Shown in pieces: positions 1 through 7,723 of a stretch of DNA of 64,000 nucleotides. Position 1 is the stretch's first letter, and each line of letters opens with the position of its first letter. Origin of the DNA: Rikenellaceae bacterium (GTDB lineage Bacteria > Bacteroidota > Bacteroidia > Bacteroidales > Rikenellaceae); contig JAFTOX010000013.1 in the NCBI GenBank assembly GCA_017463585.1, forward strand, positions 109,595 to 173,594, written 5' to 3'. The notes under the pieces are model-generated. The model worked only from the letters and a program-made list of their open reading frames with translations. It was not told the origin of the DNA and searched no databases. Both the position numbers and the translations under genes were made by a program.

Positions 1-364
1 CAAACATCGCAGGAATCTCCTTGCGCACAGCCTCGCGCGTGAATGGAATCGAGCGGGTCGAGGTCGTAACGACCAAATCCTCGCGTCGTGTCGCACCAAT
101 GCGATAGTCGTTGGTGAAACGCACCGCCTGCGGAGCACGTCGTACGCACTCGCCACAGAACAGACAACGACCCATATCGAGCGTGAATGGAGCCGCCGTA
201 ATTGCTCCCGTCGGGCACATCGAGACCAACTCCTCGGCCGTCTGCGCATCGCACTCCGAGAGCTCGGGACGACCACGGAAGATCGCAGGCAGCTCGACCG
301 CCTTCAAATCGGGAATATATTGTGAGCCGTGGCTCTTGAATACCTTTAACTTATTGAACAGCAT
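1..364 (-). CDS. Ferredoxin-like (HyfH/HycF-type) subunit of Ehr complex, partial
   Basis: Incomplete gene: it starts with ATG at 364 and runs off the left edge. The visible 121 residues form an iron-sulfur domain. The second motif reads CLFCGECVRRAP and the first ends in MCP. By the usual ferredoxin pairing this leaves ligands for one [4Fe-4S] cluster (CxxCxxC plus the Cys of MCP), while the other cluster has lost most ligands (Ala replaces the last Cys). It begins 22 bp after the large-subunit gene and is the last visible gene of the hyf-like operon, so it should pass electrons between the soluble subunits. The continuation may be a NuoB/HyfI-like domain fused to it, but that lies outside the window and is inference. 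Confidence 0.75.
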   Translation of the reverse strand, partial: MLFNKLKVFKSHGSQYIPDLKAVELPAIFRGRPELSECDAQTAEELVSMCPTGAITAAPFTLDMGRCLFCGECVRRAPQAVRFTNDYRIGATRREDLVVTTSTRSIPFTREAVRKEIPAMF

Positions 365-386
365 AACTTTTTGCCAATTTTATTCG

Positions 387-1907
387 TTACAAATCGTGGC
401 CGCAATACGACAGATTGAAGCTCTTGTTGCAGATCGGGAAATCGCTGATGCCCTCACTACGCACCGCAATCGCCAGCGCCAGCCAATTGTGCATCGAGGG
501 ATCCTTCACGCGGTAGCAAGCCACACGACCCTCGCCATCGGTTATGGCTACGTGGCAACACTCGCCACGCCAACCCTCGACCAGCGCCGTACTCAACTGA
601 TAAGGCGGCAACTTAACCTCCCACTGCGGAGCGGGCGAGCCCACCGAGCAATCGAGGTCCGTAAGCAGCGAGGTGATCGTATCGGCCGCCTGCAACACCT
701 CACGACAGCGCATCATCAGTCGTGCCATCACGTCGCCCTGCTCCTTGATAATGCTCTGATGTGCAATGCGATCGGTGAAGACACCCCACGGGTGCGAAAC
801 ACGCAGATCGCGCGCCACACCACTCGCACGTGCCGCTTGACCTACACCACCAATGCGCTGCATTTGCTGAGCATTGACAATTCCGCACTGCTCCATTCGC
901 GACAGCAGCGACGGCGTGGTTTTGATATCGTGGCGCACCTCGTTATAGCGACGGCGAATCTCCTCGACATTCTTCAAGATCGTCGCACGCAGCTCATCGG
1001 TCAGCGGGAAATTCGTTCCGAACGGACGAATCAAACCTTTGCCAAAACGGTTGCCGCACCACAGCTGAGTAGTATTGATTGTCATCGTGCGCAGAGCCTC
1101 GCAAGCCACCTGACCCAACTGATAACCGACGTCCATACACAGCGCGCCCGTATCGGCAATGTGCATCGCCATACGCTCCAACTCCAACGCTACGGCACGC
1201 TCCACATCGAGGTTGCCCGCCTTCGACGAATCGAACGAAGCCAACTTCTCGATCGTGCGCACCAATGCCGTGGTATGCGTTACGGCACTATCACCCGCGA
1301 TACCCTCGGCCAGCAGCACCTGACGCAACAAGTTCTTCGAGGTTTCGATCTGTCGCTCGGCTCCGCGATGTTGGTATCCGAGCGAGATTTCGAGGTGCAA
1401 GACCTCCTCGCCATTACAGATAAAGCGGAACGCTCCCGGCTCGATGATACCCGCGTGAATCGGGCCCACATTGACCTCGTGCAACGAGGCACTCTCCATC
1501 TTATAGAAGGGATACTCATCCACCGTACCTGCGCGACGCGCACTACGCGAAGGCGCACGCAGAGGTTTATCCCACGGCATACCGTCGTAGCGGATTCCCC
1601 ATCGTTCGGTCATATCGCGCTCGAAGGGGTGCATAGCCGCAAACTCCTTGGTCAGCGACGGAAGTTCCTCGTCGTAGTAATCGACATCGTAAGAGGCTAC
1701 CTCGATGGTATGCTCCTCGTCGTTCAAAATCATACACCACACGCGCAGACGAGTCTCCTCGACCGGCACTCCGAAGTAGTGCGCCACGTGGCACGCAGGG
1801 TTGCTCAATCGCTCGCGCACAGCCTCGAAAAATTCGGCATACGAGAGCGACGGAATCTGTCGCAGGTCGATGGCCGAGCCATTGTTATATGTTGTAAACC
1901 ATTTCAT
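387..1907 (-). CDS. Hydrogenase-like large subunit (HyfG/HycE-type) without Ni ligands; Ehr complex
   Basis: 506 residues: an N-terminal NuoC-like part (about 1-115) and a NuoD/hydrogenase-large-subunit-like part (about 140-506), the layout of HycE and HyfG. Group 4 [NiFe] hydrogenases bind nickel through RxCGxC near the middle and DPCxxC at the C terminus. Here the first site reads GIAGDSAVTH (residues 202-211), with Ala204 and Ser207 at the cysteine positions. The last ten residues read FNLSYCGHDL, with Ser500 and Gly503 where the cysteines should be. All four ligands are therefore missing by this alignment, so the protein should not bind NiFe or make hydrogen. This is the hallmark of energy-converting hydrogenase-related (Ehr) complexes. 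It is the fifth gene of a six-gene operon. Confidence 0.9.
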   Translation of the reverse strand: MKWFTTYNNGSAIDLRQIPSLSYAEFFEAVRERLSNPACHVAHYFGVPVEETRLRVWCMILNDEEHTIEVASYDVDYYDEELPSLTKEFAAMHPFERDMTERWGIRYDGMPWDKPLRAPSRSARRAGTVDEYPFYKMESASLHEVNVGPIHAGIIEPGAFRFICNGEEVLHLEISLGYQHRGAERQIETSKNLLRQVLLAEGIAGDSAVTHTTALVRTIEKLASFDSSKAGNLDVERAVALELERMAMHIADTGALCMDVGYQLGQVACEALRTMTINTTQLWCGNRFGKGLIRPFGTNFPLTDELRATILKNVEEIRRRYNEVRHDIKTTPSLLSRMEQCGIVNAQQMQRIGGVGQAARASGVARDLRVSHPWGVFTDRIAHQSIIKEQGDVMARLMMRCREVLQAADTITSLLTDLDCSVGSPAPQWEVKLPPYQLSTALVEGWRGECCHVAITDGEGRVACYRVKDPSMHNWLALAIAVRSEGISDFPICNKSFNLSYCGHDL

Positions 1908-1921
1908 AACCTATCGGAAAG

Positions 1922-3331
1922 CTAAAAATTAACGATTTGCTCGATCCACACCTTCAACCACTCGGGCATAGTCAAGCCCACCACAAACGCCACTGCCAGC
2001 AACGAGAATGCCGACCACGACAGCCACGTTGCGTGCTCCGACTTGCGCGTAGGACTCTGGTTGGGTTGGTAGCAGAGTTTGATCACACGCGAGAAGATCG
2101 AGTAGATCACAATGCAGAGTAGCAGGAAGATCACCGCAACCAGCCACCACTGACCCTCGCCCATCGTCTGGCGCAGAATCATCAACTCCGACACGAACAG
2201 CGGCGAGGGCGGGAATGCCAACAGCGCCAACGCTCCCAACATCAGACCTGCCGCACCCACGCGGTTCAACTGCATATAGTCGCCCAAGCGGTTGATACGG
2301 TAGCCGTCGTAGATACTGCGCACCACGCCAATCTGCAAGAACATACTGCTCTTGATGAGTGTATGAGCCGCCACGTGCAGCACCGCAGCCCACGCTGCTA
2401 CGCCACCGATACCCAAACCGATCGCCGCGATACCCATATTTTCAACGGTCGAATACGAGAGGAATCGTTTGTAGTTATTCGTTCGTCGCAGGAACAGCGC
2501 ACCGATCACCAGCGACACCACACCCGCCAATACCAGCACACTCTGTACCCACTCGAACACCACACTTGCCGCCATCAATCGATAGACACGCAGAATAGCC
2601 ACGAAACCGGCATTGACCAACACCGTCGAGATCAGGCTTGCCGCAGGCGCAGGGGCCGCAAAGTTGGCATCGACACCGATCGTATAGAGCGGGAAGATCT
2701 CCATTTTACAGCTATAACCCGCCAGCACAAGCAGAAAGGCGATCTTCAAATAGAGCGGATTGCAGTGCGCAACCGCCTCACGCAGCGATTCGTACGACAG
2801 CGAGCCTTCGTGCGCCGCACTACTCAGAATGAGCACACCGAGGTATGCCATTGCGATACCCGTCGAGCAGACGAAGATATATTTCCACGTTGCCTCCAAC
2901 GTCTCGGGCGAGCGACGGTGATAGATGATACCTGCCGCACAGATGGTCGTAGCCTCCAAGAAGATCCACGTAACAGCAATATTATTAGCGAAATAGACCG
3001 CCGAAACTGCCGTGCATAGGAGCACCATCAGCATATTGTACAGACGAAATTCGGGCAGATTGTTGTCGCGCAGATAGTCAAACGAATGGACGAACGCAAA
3101 TGGCGACACGATGGCCATCAGCACCATAAAGAGCGTGCCCGTTGCATCGAACGTAAAGAATTGAGCCGACTCCACGCCTGCGCCCGCCGTTGCCGCCCAC
3201 GCAGCAAACACGGCCTGCATTACGAAGAATACCGACGCAAAGCTGACCACCAATCGTCGTGAGCGCGCCAGTCCCGTCATTGCGGCCAACGCGATGGCCG
3301 CCACGATATAATAGAACATTGTCATATCCAT
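1922..3331 (-). CDS. Antiporter-like membrane subunit (HyfF-type), Ehr complex
   Basis: 469 residues, almost entirely hydrophobic, with about 12-14 predicted membrane segments and a proton-translocating Nqo13/14 (Mrp-antiporter-like) core. Conserved charged positions sit within the membrane, including KSSMFLQ after the HTLI motif of the discontinuous helix region. Length and operon position match HyfF. It follows the HyfE-like gene by 4 bp and precedes the large-subunit gene by 14 bp, so it is translated from the same message. Its likely role is ion translocation driven by the electron transfer of the soluble arm. Family membership is clear; the ion and the electron donor cannot be read from the sequence. 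Confidence 0.87.
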   Translation of the reverse strand: MDMTMFYYIVAAIALAAMTGLARSRRLVVSFASVFFVMQAVFAAWAATAGAGVESAQFFTFDATGTLFMVLMAIVSPFAFVHSFDYLRDNNLPEFRLYNMLMVLLCTAVSAVYFANNIAVTWIFLEATTICAAGIIYHRRSPETLEATWKYIFVCSTGIAMAYLGVLILSSAAHEGSLSYESLREAVAHCNPLYLKIAFLLVLAGYSCKMEIFPLYTIGVDANFAAPAPAASLISTVLVNAGFVAILRVYRLMAASVVFEWVQSVLVLAGVVSLVIGALFLRRTNNYKRFLSYSTVENMGIAAIGLGIGGVAAWAAVLHVAAHTLIKSSMFLQIGVVRSIYDGYRINRLGDYMQLNRVGAAGLMLGALALLAFPPSPLFVSELMILRQTMGEGQWWLVAVIFLLLCIVIYSIFSRVIKLCYQPNQSPTRKSEHATWLSWSAFSLLAVAFVVGLTMPEWLKVWIEQIVNF

Positions 3332-3335
3332 AGCA

Positions 3336-3965
3336 TCAATCCTTTACAGAGGTTAGTGAATCGGTATCATCGACCTTGATTCGATCGCCAATCTTGGTGA
3401 GGAACATTCCGAGCAGCAGAATACTCATCACGATATCGAGCAGGATTGCCGTATTGATCAGTATCGGCATCTCGACACCCATCGCCATCGAGAAGAGGAA
3501 CACACCGTTCTCGATCGTCAGGAAACCAACCAAATGAGCAAACAATCTTCGGCGCATTACGATCAGAATCAAACCGCTCAACAGCGCATACAACGACACG
3601 CAGAAGAATGCCTGATTGATCGAATCATCTGCCACCAAATAGGTGATGCAGGCACTTGCCACAAGAGCCACGATCGACATCACCAAACTGCCAAATTGCG
3701 AACGACCTGCCGGCTGTACGCGGTTGATTTTGTTGTGTTTGATGATTCGTCGCAACATCATCGGCACCACGATTGCCTTGAAAATCAGCGTCTCGGTTAC
3801 GACAAACAGCAGATCGAGCCAATGTATCGAATGCAGTCGGAGCAGCGCGATCAGCAACAGCAGCCAACCCTGATAGGTCATCAGCGTAGCATAGTGGCGG
3901 AATCGCTCGGTTATCGACAGATAGACCAGCGTTACCACATAGAGTATAATGAGTGAAAGTATCAT
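3336..3965 (-). CDS. HyfE-type small membrane subunit, Ehr complex
   Basis: 209 residues with about six membrane helices. The C-terminal half resembles NuoK/HyfE (for example TIENGVFLFSMAMG and the following helix LLDIVMSILLLGMF). In hyf-type operons this gene lies between hyfC and hyfF, exactly as here. Spacing to the neighbours is 11 bp upstream and 4 bp downstream. The polar C-terminal tail ends the protein in the cytoplasm. The assignment depends on both composition and operon position. Confidence 0.85.
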   Translation of the reverse strand: MILSLIILYVVTLVYLSITERFRHYATLMTYQGWLLLLIALLRLHSIHWLDLLFVVTETLIFKAIVVPMMLRRIIKHNKINRVQPAGRSQFGSLVMSIVALVASACITYLVADDSINQAFFCVSLYALLSGLILIVMRRRLFAHLVGFLTIENGVFLFSMAMGVEMPILINTAILLDIVMSILLLGMFLTKIGDRIKVDDTDSLTSVKD

Positions 3966-3976
3966 ATCGTCTGAGT

Positions 3977-4891
3977 TTAGCTGATTTGAATGTTAAGCGT
4001 CAGCAGGTAGGCAACAAACAGCAGCAGAGCCGCCAATGCCGACACGGTTAGAATATAGGTTGTGTTGCGCACCAGCTTGCCGCGCGCCTGCGACGACTCG
4101 ACAACGCCCACAATCACCGCCACCAAGAGCGACAACGGAGCCACCGTCCACCACTTGAAACACAGGGGCAACATCACTGCATTGGCAGCCAAAACCGCTA
4201 GCGCCGCACCCTTGAACCAATTTGCGCAGTGGATCATTGCCATATCAATGCCCGAATAGTCGAGCACCATAACCTCGTGGATCATCGTCAATTCGAGGTG
4301 AGTGCGCGGGTCATCGACGGGCACACGTCCCTGCTCGACCGTATAGACCTTAACGAGTACGTATGCCAGCAGCACCATCACGATAGTCATCTGCATATCC
4401 AGATCGCGCGCCACCGAGAAGATATCGGCAAACGACGTATAGCCACAAACCATTGCCAACGTAGCCACTACGGCAAACAGTGCAGGCTCAACCAGCGCAC
4501 CATACAGAGCCTCGCGGCTTGCACCCATACCCTCGAAACTGCTACCCGTATCCATTGCTGCCAGCACCAGCGACAGACGTCCCAAACCGAGCAGATAGGC
4601 AAACACAACCACATCGCCACGGAACGAGAGCAGCGGATCGAGGTTGCCGATCGGAATAAACAGCAGAGCCAGCAACGCCGAGCCCATATAGACTGCCGGA
4701 GCCACACGGAACAGAATACTTGTCGTCGGGCTATAAACGCTGCCCTTGCGAGCCAGCAGAGCCACATTATGCAGGTGCTGCACGATCGAGGGACCGCGAC
4801 GGCCACTCAACACCGAGCGCACACGTGTTATCACACCACCAAGCAACAGCGCGATGGCGATCATAAGTATCGTATTGAATAACTCTTTCAT
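3977..4891 (-). CDS. HyfC/NuoH-type membrane anchor subunit, Ehr complex
   Basis: 304 residues, about eight membrane helices. It keeps the family signatures of the NuoH/HycD/HyfC anchor: GASREALYGALVEP near the middle and PVDDPRTHLELTMIHE in the loop that contacts the soluble arm. The acidic residues of that loop (DD, E, E) are retained, so the quinone-like or ion-channel interface seems intact even though the large subunit lacks nickel ligands. It lies 7 bp after the HyfB-type gene, and the next gene starts 11 bp after it. Confidence 0.9.
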   Translation of the reverse strand: MKELFNTILMIAIALLLGGVITRVRSVLSGRRGPSIVQHLHNVALLARKGSVYSPTTSILFRVAPAVYMGSALLALLFIPIGNLDPLLSFRGDVVVFAYLLGLGRLSLVLAAMDTGSSFEGMGASREALYGALVEPALFAVVATLAMVCGYTSFADIFSVARDLDMQMTIVMVLLAYVLVKVYTVEQGRVPVDDPRTHLELTMIHEVMVLDYSGIDMAMIHCANWFKGAALAVLAANAVMLPLCFKWWTVAPLSLLVAVIVGVVESSQARGKLVRNTTYILTVSALAALLLFVAYLLTLNIQIS

Positions 4892-4898
4892 AGCCGCA

Positions 4899-6908
4899 TT
4901 AGATCAGATTAAGGATTGACAAAACAGCCACTATCAACATAAACAGCAGCGCATACGACACATAGCGCGAGATATTTCCCGTGCGCAGACGCATCACACG
5001 ACGGTTGATCTGCGCCAGCAGAGCCGTCCACCACTCGTTCATCAGTCGTGACACCTTATCGCGGTGCTTGACCTCGAATTCGTGTACCGAGGGGAAGATC
5101 TCGTTCTTATCCACAGCCTCGCCCTTGCCCGTATCTTTGGTCAGCGACGACGCGATGCTCTGCAAACCCTCCGAGAACGACTCGCCCGTATATTGCATTC
5201 GCGGTGTGGGCTGCGTGAAACCACAACCCCACGTTGCACCCATTCGTACCGAACGATCGCGTTGAGCACGACGTTTGAGCAGATACAACGCAACCACAAT
5301 CGCCACGAGCAACCACGCTGTGAGCATTACGCCCTGCATTGCCTCGCTCATCGAGTGCGCATTGAACCACTCCAAACCTCGCTCCGACATCGGCACAAAC
5401 GGTGCAGCCACCTTTGCCACCAAGCGGAAGACCGGCACGGGACACAGACCCACCACAAGGATTCCTGCCGCAGGGATTGCGCAAGCACCCAAACTGAACG
5501 TATCGGCCTCGCTCGCCTCGACCACCTCGTGGGTGCGCGGAGCTCCCAAAAAGACCGTTCCGAACAACTTGCTGAAAGTCAGCACTGCCAGACCACCAAT
5601 CAGAGCCAAGCCGATCAGTCCGCACGCCGACGAAAGCACCTCGCTTCCGCCGCTAATACCGTCCAGCAATCCGAAATAGATCGTAAATTCCGACACAAAA
5701 CCATTCAGAGGAGGCAGAGCACAGATTGCCACCGTCGCCAGCAGGAACAGAATTGCCGTTACGGGCATACTCTTGGCCAAGCCGCCGAACGTATCGCACG
5801 ACGTCGAGTGGGTCTGAGCATAGATATTACCCGCACCGAAGAACAACATCGACTTGAAGAACGAGTGGTTGATCGTATGCAGCAGCGCACCCGCCATTCC
5901 GCACAGTGCGAGGGTGTCGTTGCCGTTGCTCTTGCCGATCAACGCTGCACCCACACCGATCAGAATGATACCGATGTTCTCCATACTCGAATATGCCAGC
6001 AGACGTTTGATATCGTTCTGCAACGCTGCGAGGATAATGCCCCACAGACCCGTTACGATACCCAGCGCCAGCACAATCGCACCCGCAGGCATCATCACTG
6101 CCGAGCCTGCGAACTCGACGGGCAGCGCAAACGCCACTCGGATAATACCGTAGATACCCGTTTTGATCATCACACCCGACATTATCGACGATACGTGCGA
6201 CGGTGCTGCGGGGTGAGCCTCAGGCAACCACGAGTGCATCGGGAACATACCCGCCTTCATACCGAAACCCACCACAAACAGTGCGAACAACGGCAGCGGT
6301 GCGTATGCAGACATATAGCCACTCAGTGCCGCAAATGTAGCCTCACCCGTACGGGCATAGAGCAGTGCAAAACCTGCCAGCAGAGCCGCAAAACCGATGT
6401 GCATCATCACCAGATAGGACAACGCTGCACGCACCGTTTTGCGCTTATCGGCATCGAAAATAATCAGCAGGAACGAGGCGATGGTCATCATCTCCCAACA
6501 GAACAGGAAACAGAAACCACCCACCGCCGTAACCACTCCGATCATCGACACGTAGAGCACAACGAGTGAGGTGTAGTGCAACGAGAAGTGTGTTGCAGGT
6601 TTCTTGTCGAGATAGTGCGCCAGATAGCCACGCGAGTAGATCGTCGTAGCCACTGCCGCCAGCGAAATGATGATCGAGAAGAGTGCCGACAGACGATCCA
6701 TCGTAATCGCCTCCACTCCAAACGCCACCGACGCTCCCTGCCACAGAGTGAGCGGTGTGCCCTCGACAAGCACCCCAATAGCCGCCACGCAGACCGCTAC
6801 GGCCACCGCCCCCACAATACCGACTGCCGTCCAGACCTTGGCACGCAACGGAGCGGCAAAGATCAGCACAGCGGGCAGGATCAACAGAATCAAATAGATA
6901 ATGGGCAT
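4899..6908 (-). CDS. HyfB/HycC-type antiporter-like membrane subunit, Ehr complex
   Basis: 669 residues with about 14-16 membrane helices, the largest subunit and first gene of the operon. It contains the Nqo12/13/14 core with the essential Lys-containing segment (KAGMFPMHSWLPEAHPAA) and the downstream HTINHSFFKSMLFFGAG helix, both typical of proton-pumping subunits. A hydrophilic stretch (about 545-625) precedes a last helix, as in HyfB. The start ATG is 27 bp downstream of the rsmE stop, with no TAnnTTTG box seen in that gap, so the operon is probably read from the rsmE promoter. Confidence 0.9.
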   Translation of the reverse strand: MPIIYLILLILPAVLIFAAPLRAKVWTAVGIVGAVAVAVCVAAIGVLVEGTPLTLWQGASVAFGVEAITMDRLSALFSIIISLAAVATTIYSRGYLAHYLDKKPATHFSLHYTSLVVLYVSMIGVVTAVGGFCFLFCWEMMTIASFLLIIFDADKRKTVRAALSYLVMMHIGFAALLAGFALLYARTGEATFAALSGYMSAYAPLPLFALFVVGFGMKAGMFPMHSWLPEAHPAAPSHVSSIMSGVMIKTGIYGIIRVAFALPVEFAGSAVMMPAGAIVLALGIVTGLWGIILAALQNDIKRLLAYSSMENIGIILIGVGAALIGKSNGNDTLALCGMAGALLHTINHSFFKSMLFFGAGNIYAQTHSTSCDTFGGLAKSMPVTAILFLLATVAICALPPLNGFVSEFTIYFGLLDGISGGSEVLSSACGLIGLALIGGLAVLTFSKLFGTVFLGAPRTHEVVEASEADTFSLGACAIPAAGILVVGLCPVPVFRLVAKVAAPFVPMSERGLEWFNAHSMSEAMQGVMLTAWLLVAIVVALYLLKRRAQRDRSVRMGATWGCGFTQPTPRMQYTGESFSEGLQSIASSLTKDTGKGEAVDKNEIFPSVHEFEVKHRDKVSRLMNEWWTALLAQINRRVMRLRTGNISRYVSYALLFMLIVAVLSILNLI

Positions 6909-6935
6909 ATAGTTTTTTTGTTTTGTATTTTTTCG

Positions 6936-7640
6936 TTACATCTGATTTACGGTTGCAACCATCACCGTCGCCACCACCGCAGCCGTTTCGGTGCGCAGAC
7001 GCGCGTCGCCAAGCGTAATCGGGCGGAAACCGTGTGCCTCGGCAAAGGCAATCTCCTCGGGCGAGAAATCACCCTCGGGTCCGATCAGTATGATCACATC
7101 GTCGCCCTTATTGACGGCTTTGGGCAGGAACACGCGCTCGCTCGGCTCGCAATGAGCGATGAGTTTGACACTCGCCGTAGCCTCTTCGACCACACGACGG
7201 AAGGGTGTCATCGGTGCCAACTCGGGGTGATAGGCTTTGAGCGACTGCTTCATTGCCGAGGTGATCACCTTGTTTTCGCGTTCGGGTTTGATCTCACGAC
7301 GCTCCGAGTGCTCGCTCACCACGGGAATGAATCGCGTAACACCCACCTCGGTCGCCTTCTCCAAAAACCACTCGAAACGTTCGATATTCTTGGTCGGAGC
7401 CACAGCCATCGTCAGTTCGTAGGGCAGACGCTCGTACTCCTCGTGCGTCGTAACCACCTCAACCGTACAACGTTTCGGGGCTGCATCGACCACCCGACAC
7501 TCATACATCGTACCGCGTCCATCGGTCAGGTGCAGACGGTCGCCAACGACCATACGCAGCACTCTGACGCAGTGCTTGCTCTCCTCTTCGGAGAGCGTAT
7601 AGAGCGGCGGAGTGAAATCGGGAGCGTAAAAAAGTTGCAT
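6936..7640 (-). CDS. rsmE: 16S rRNA (uracil1498-N3)-methyltransferase
   Basis: 234 residues, the normal length for RsmE, which methylates U1498 of 16S rRNA using S-adenosylmethionine. The N-terminal part (SEEESKHCVRVLRM) is the PUA-like RNA-binding domain. The C-terminal SPOUT knot shows GPEGDFSPEE and the final LGDARLRTETA signature that forms the cofactor pocket. It is the first gene of a - strand unit that continues into the Ehr operon 27 bp downstream. A -7 box on the - strand lies at 7691-7698. Confidence 0.95.
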   Translation of the reverse strand: MQLFYAPDFTPPLYTLSEEESKHCVRVLRMVVGDRLHLTDGRGTMYECRVVDAAPKRCTVEVVTTHEEYERLPYELTMAVAPTKNIERFEWFLEKATEVGVTRFIPVVSEHSERREIKPERENKVITSAMKQSLKAYHPELAPMTPFRRVVEEATASVKLIAHCEPSERVFLPKAVNKGDDVIILIGPEGDFSPEEIAFAEAHGFRPITLGDARLRTETAAVVATVMVATVNQM

Positions 7641-7657
7641 ATTTAACGGGTAAATTT

Positions 7658-7665
7658 TATCTTTG
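7658..7665 (+). promoter_or_regulatory. Bacteroidetes -7 box for M3 peptidase gene
   Basis: TATCTTTG matches TAnnTTTG, with a TTG at 7635-7637 spaced 20 bp upstream. It lies about 60 bp before the M3 peptidase start and overlaps the divergent rsmE leader. Confidence 0.6.
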
Positions 7666-7690
7666 CTATATATTTATAAGTATTAAACTG

Positions 7691-7698
7691 CAAAAGTA
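7691..7698 (-). promoter_or_regulatory. -7 box for rsmE / Ehr operon
   Basis: Reads TACTTTTG on the - strand, 50 bp upstream of rsmE. No clear -33 TTG at the right distance, so support is moderate. It forms a divergent pair with the box at 7658. Confidence 0.5.
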
Positions 7699-7723
7699 GC
7701 AATTTTAACTCAATTTTGTACAT

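Noticed and set aside
111..1925. Long open frame opposite the Ehr large-subunit gene
   Set aside because: It runs antisense to a clearly conserved gene and reads as low-complexity Arg/His/Thr protein; an effect of GC-rich codon use.
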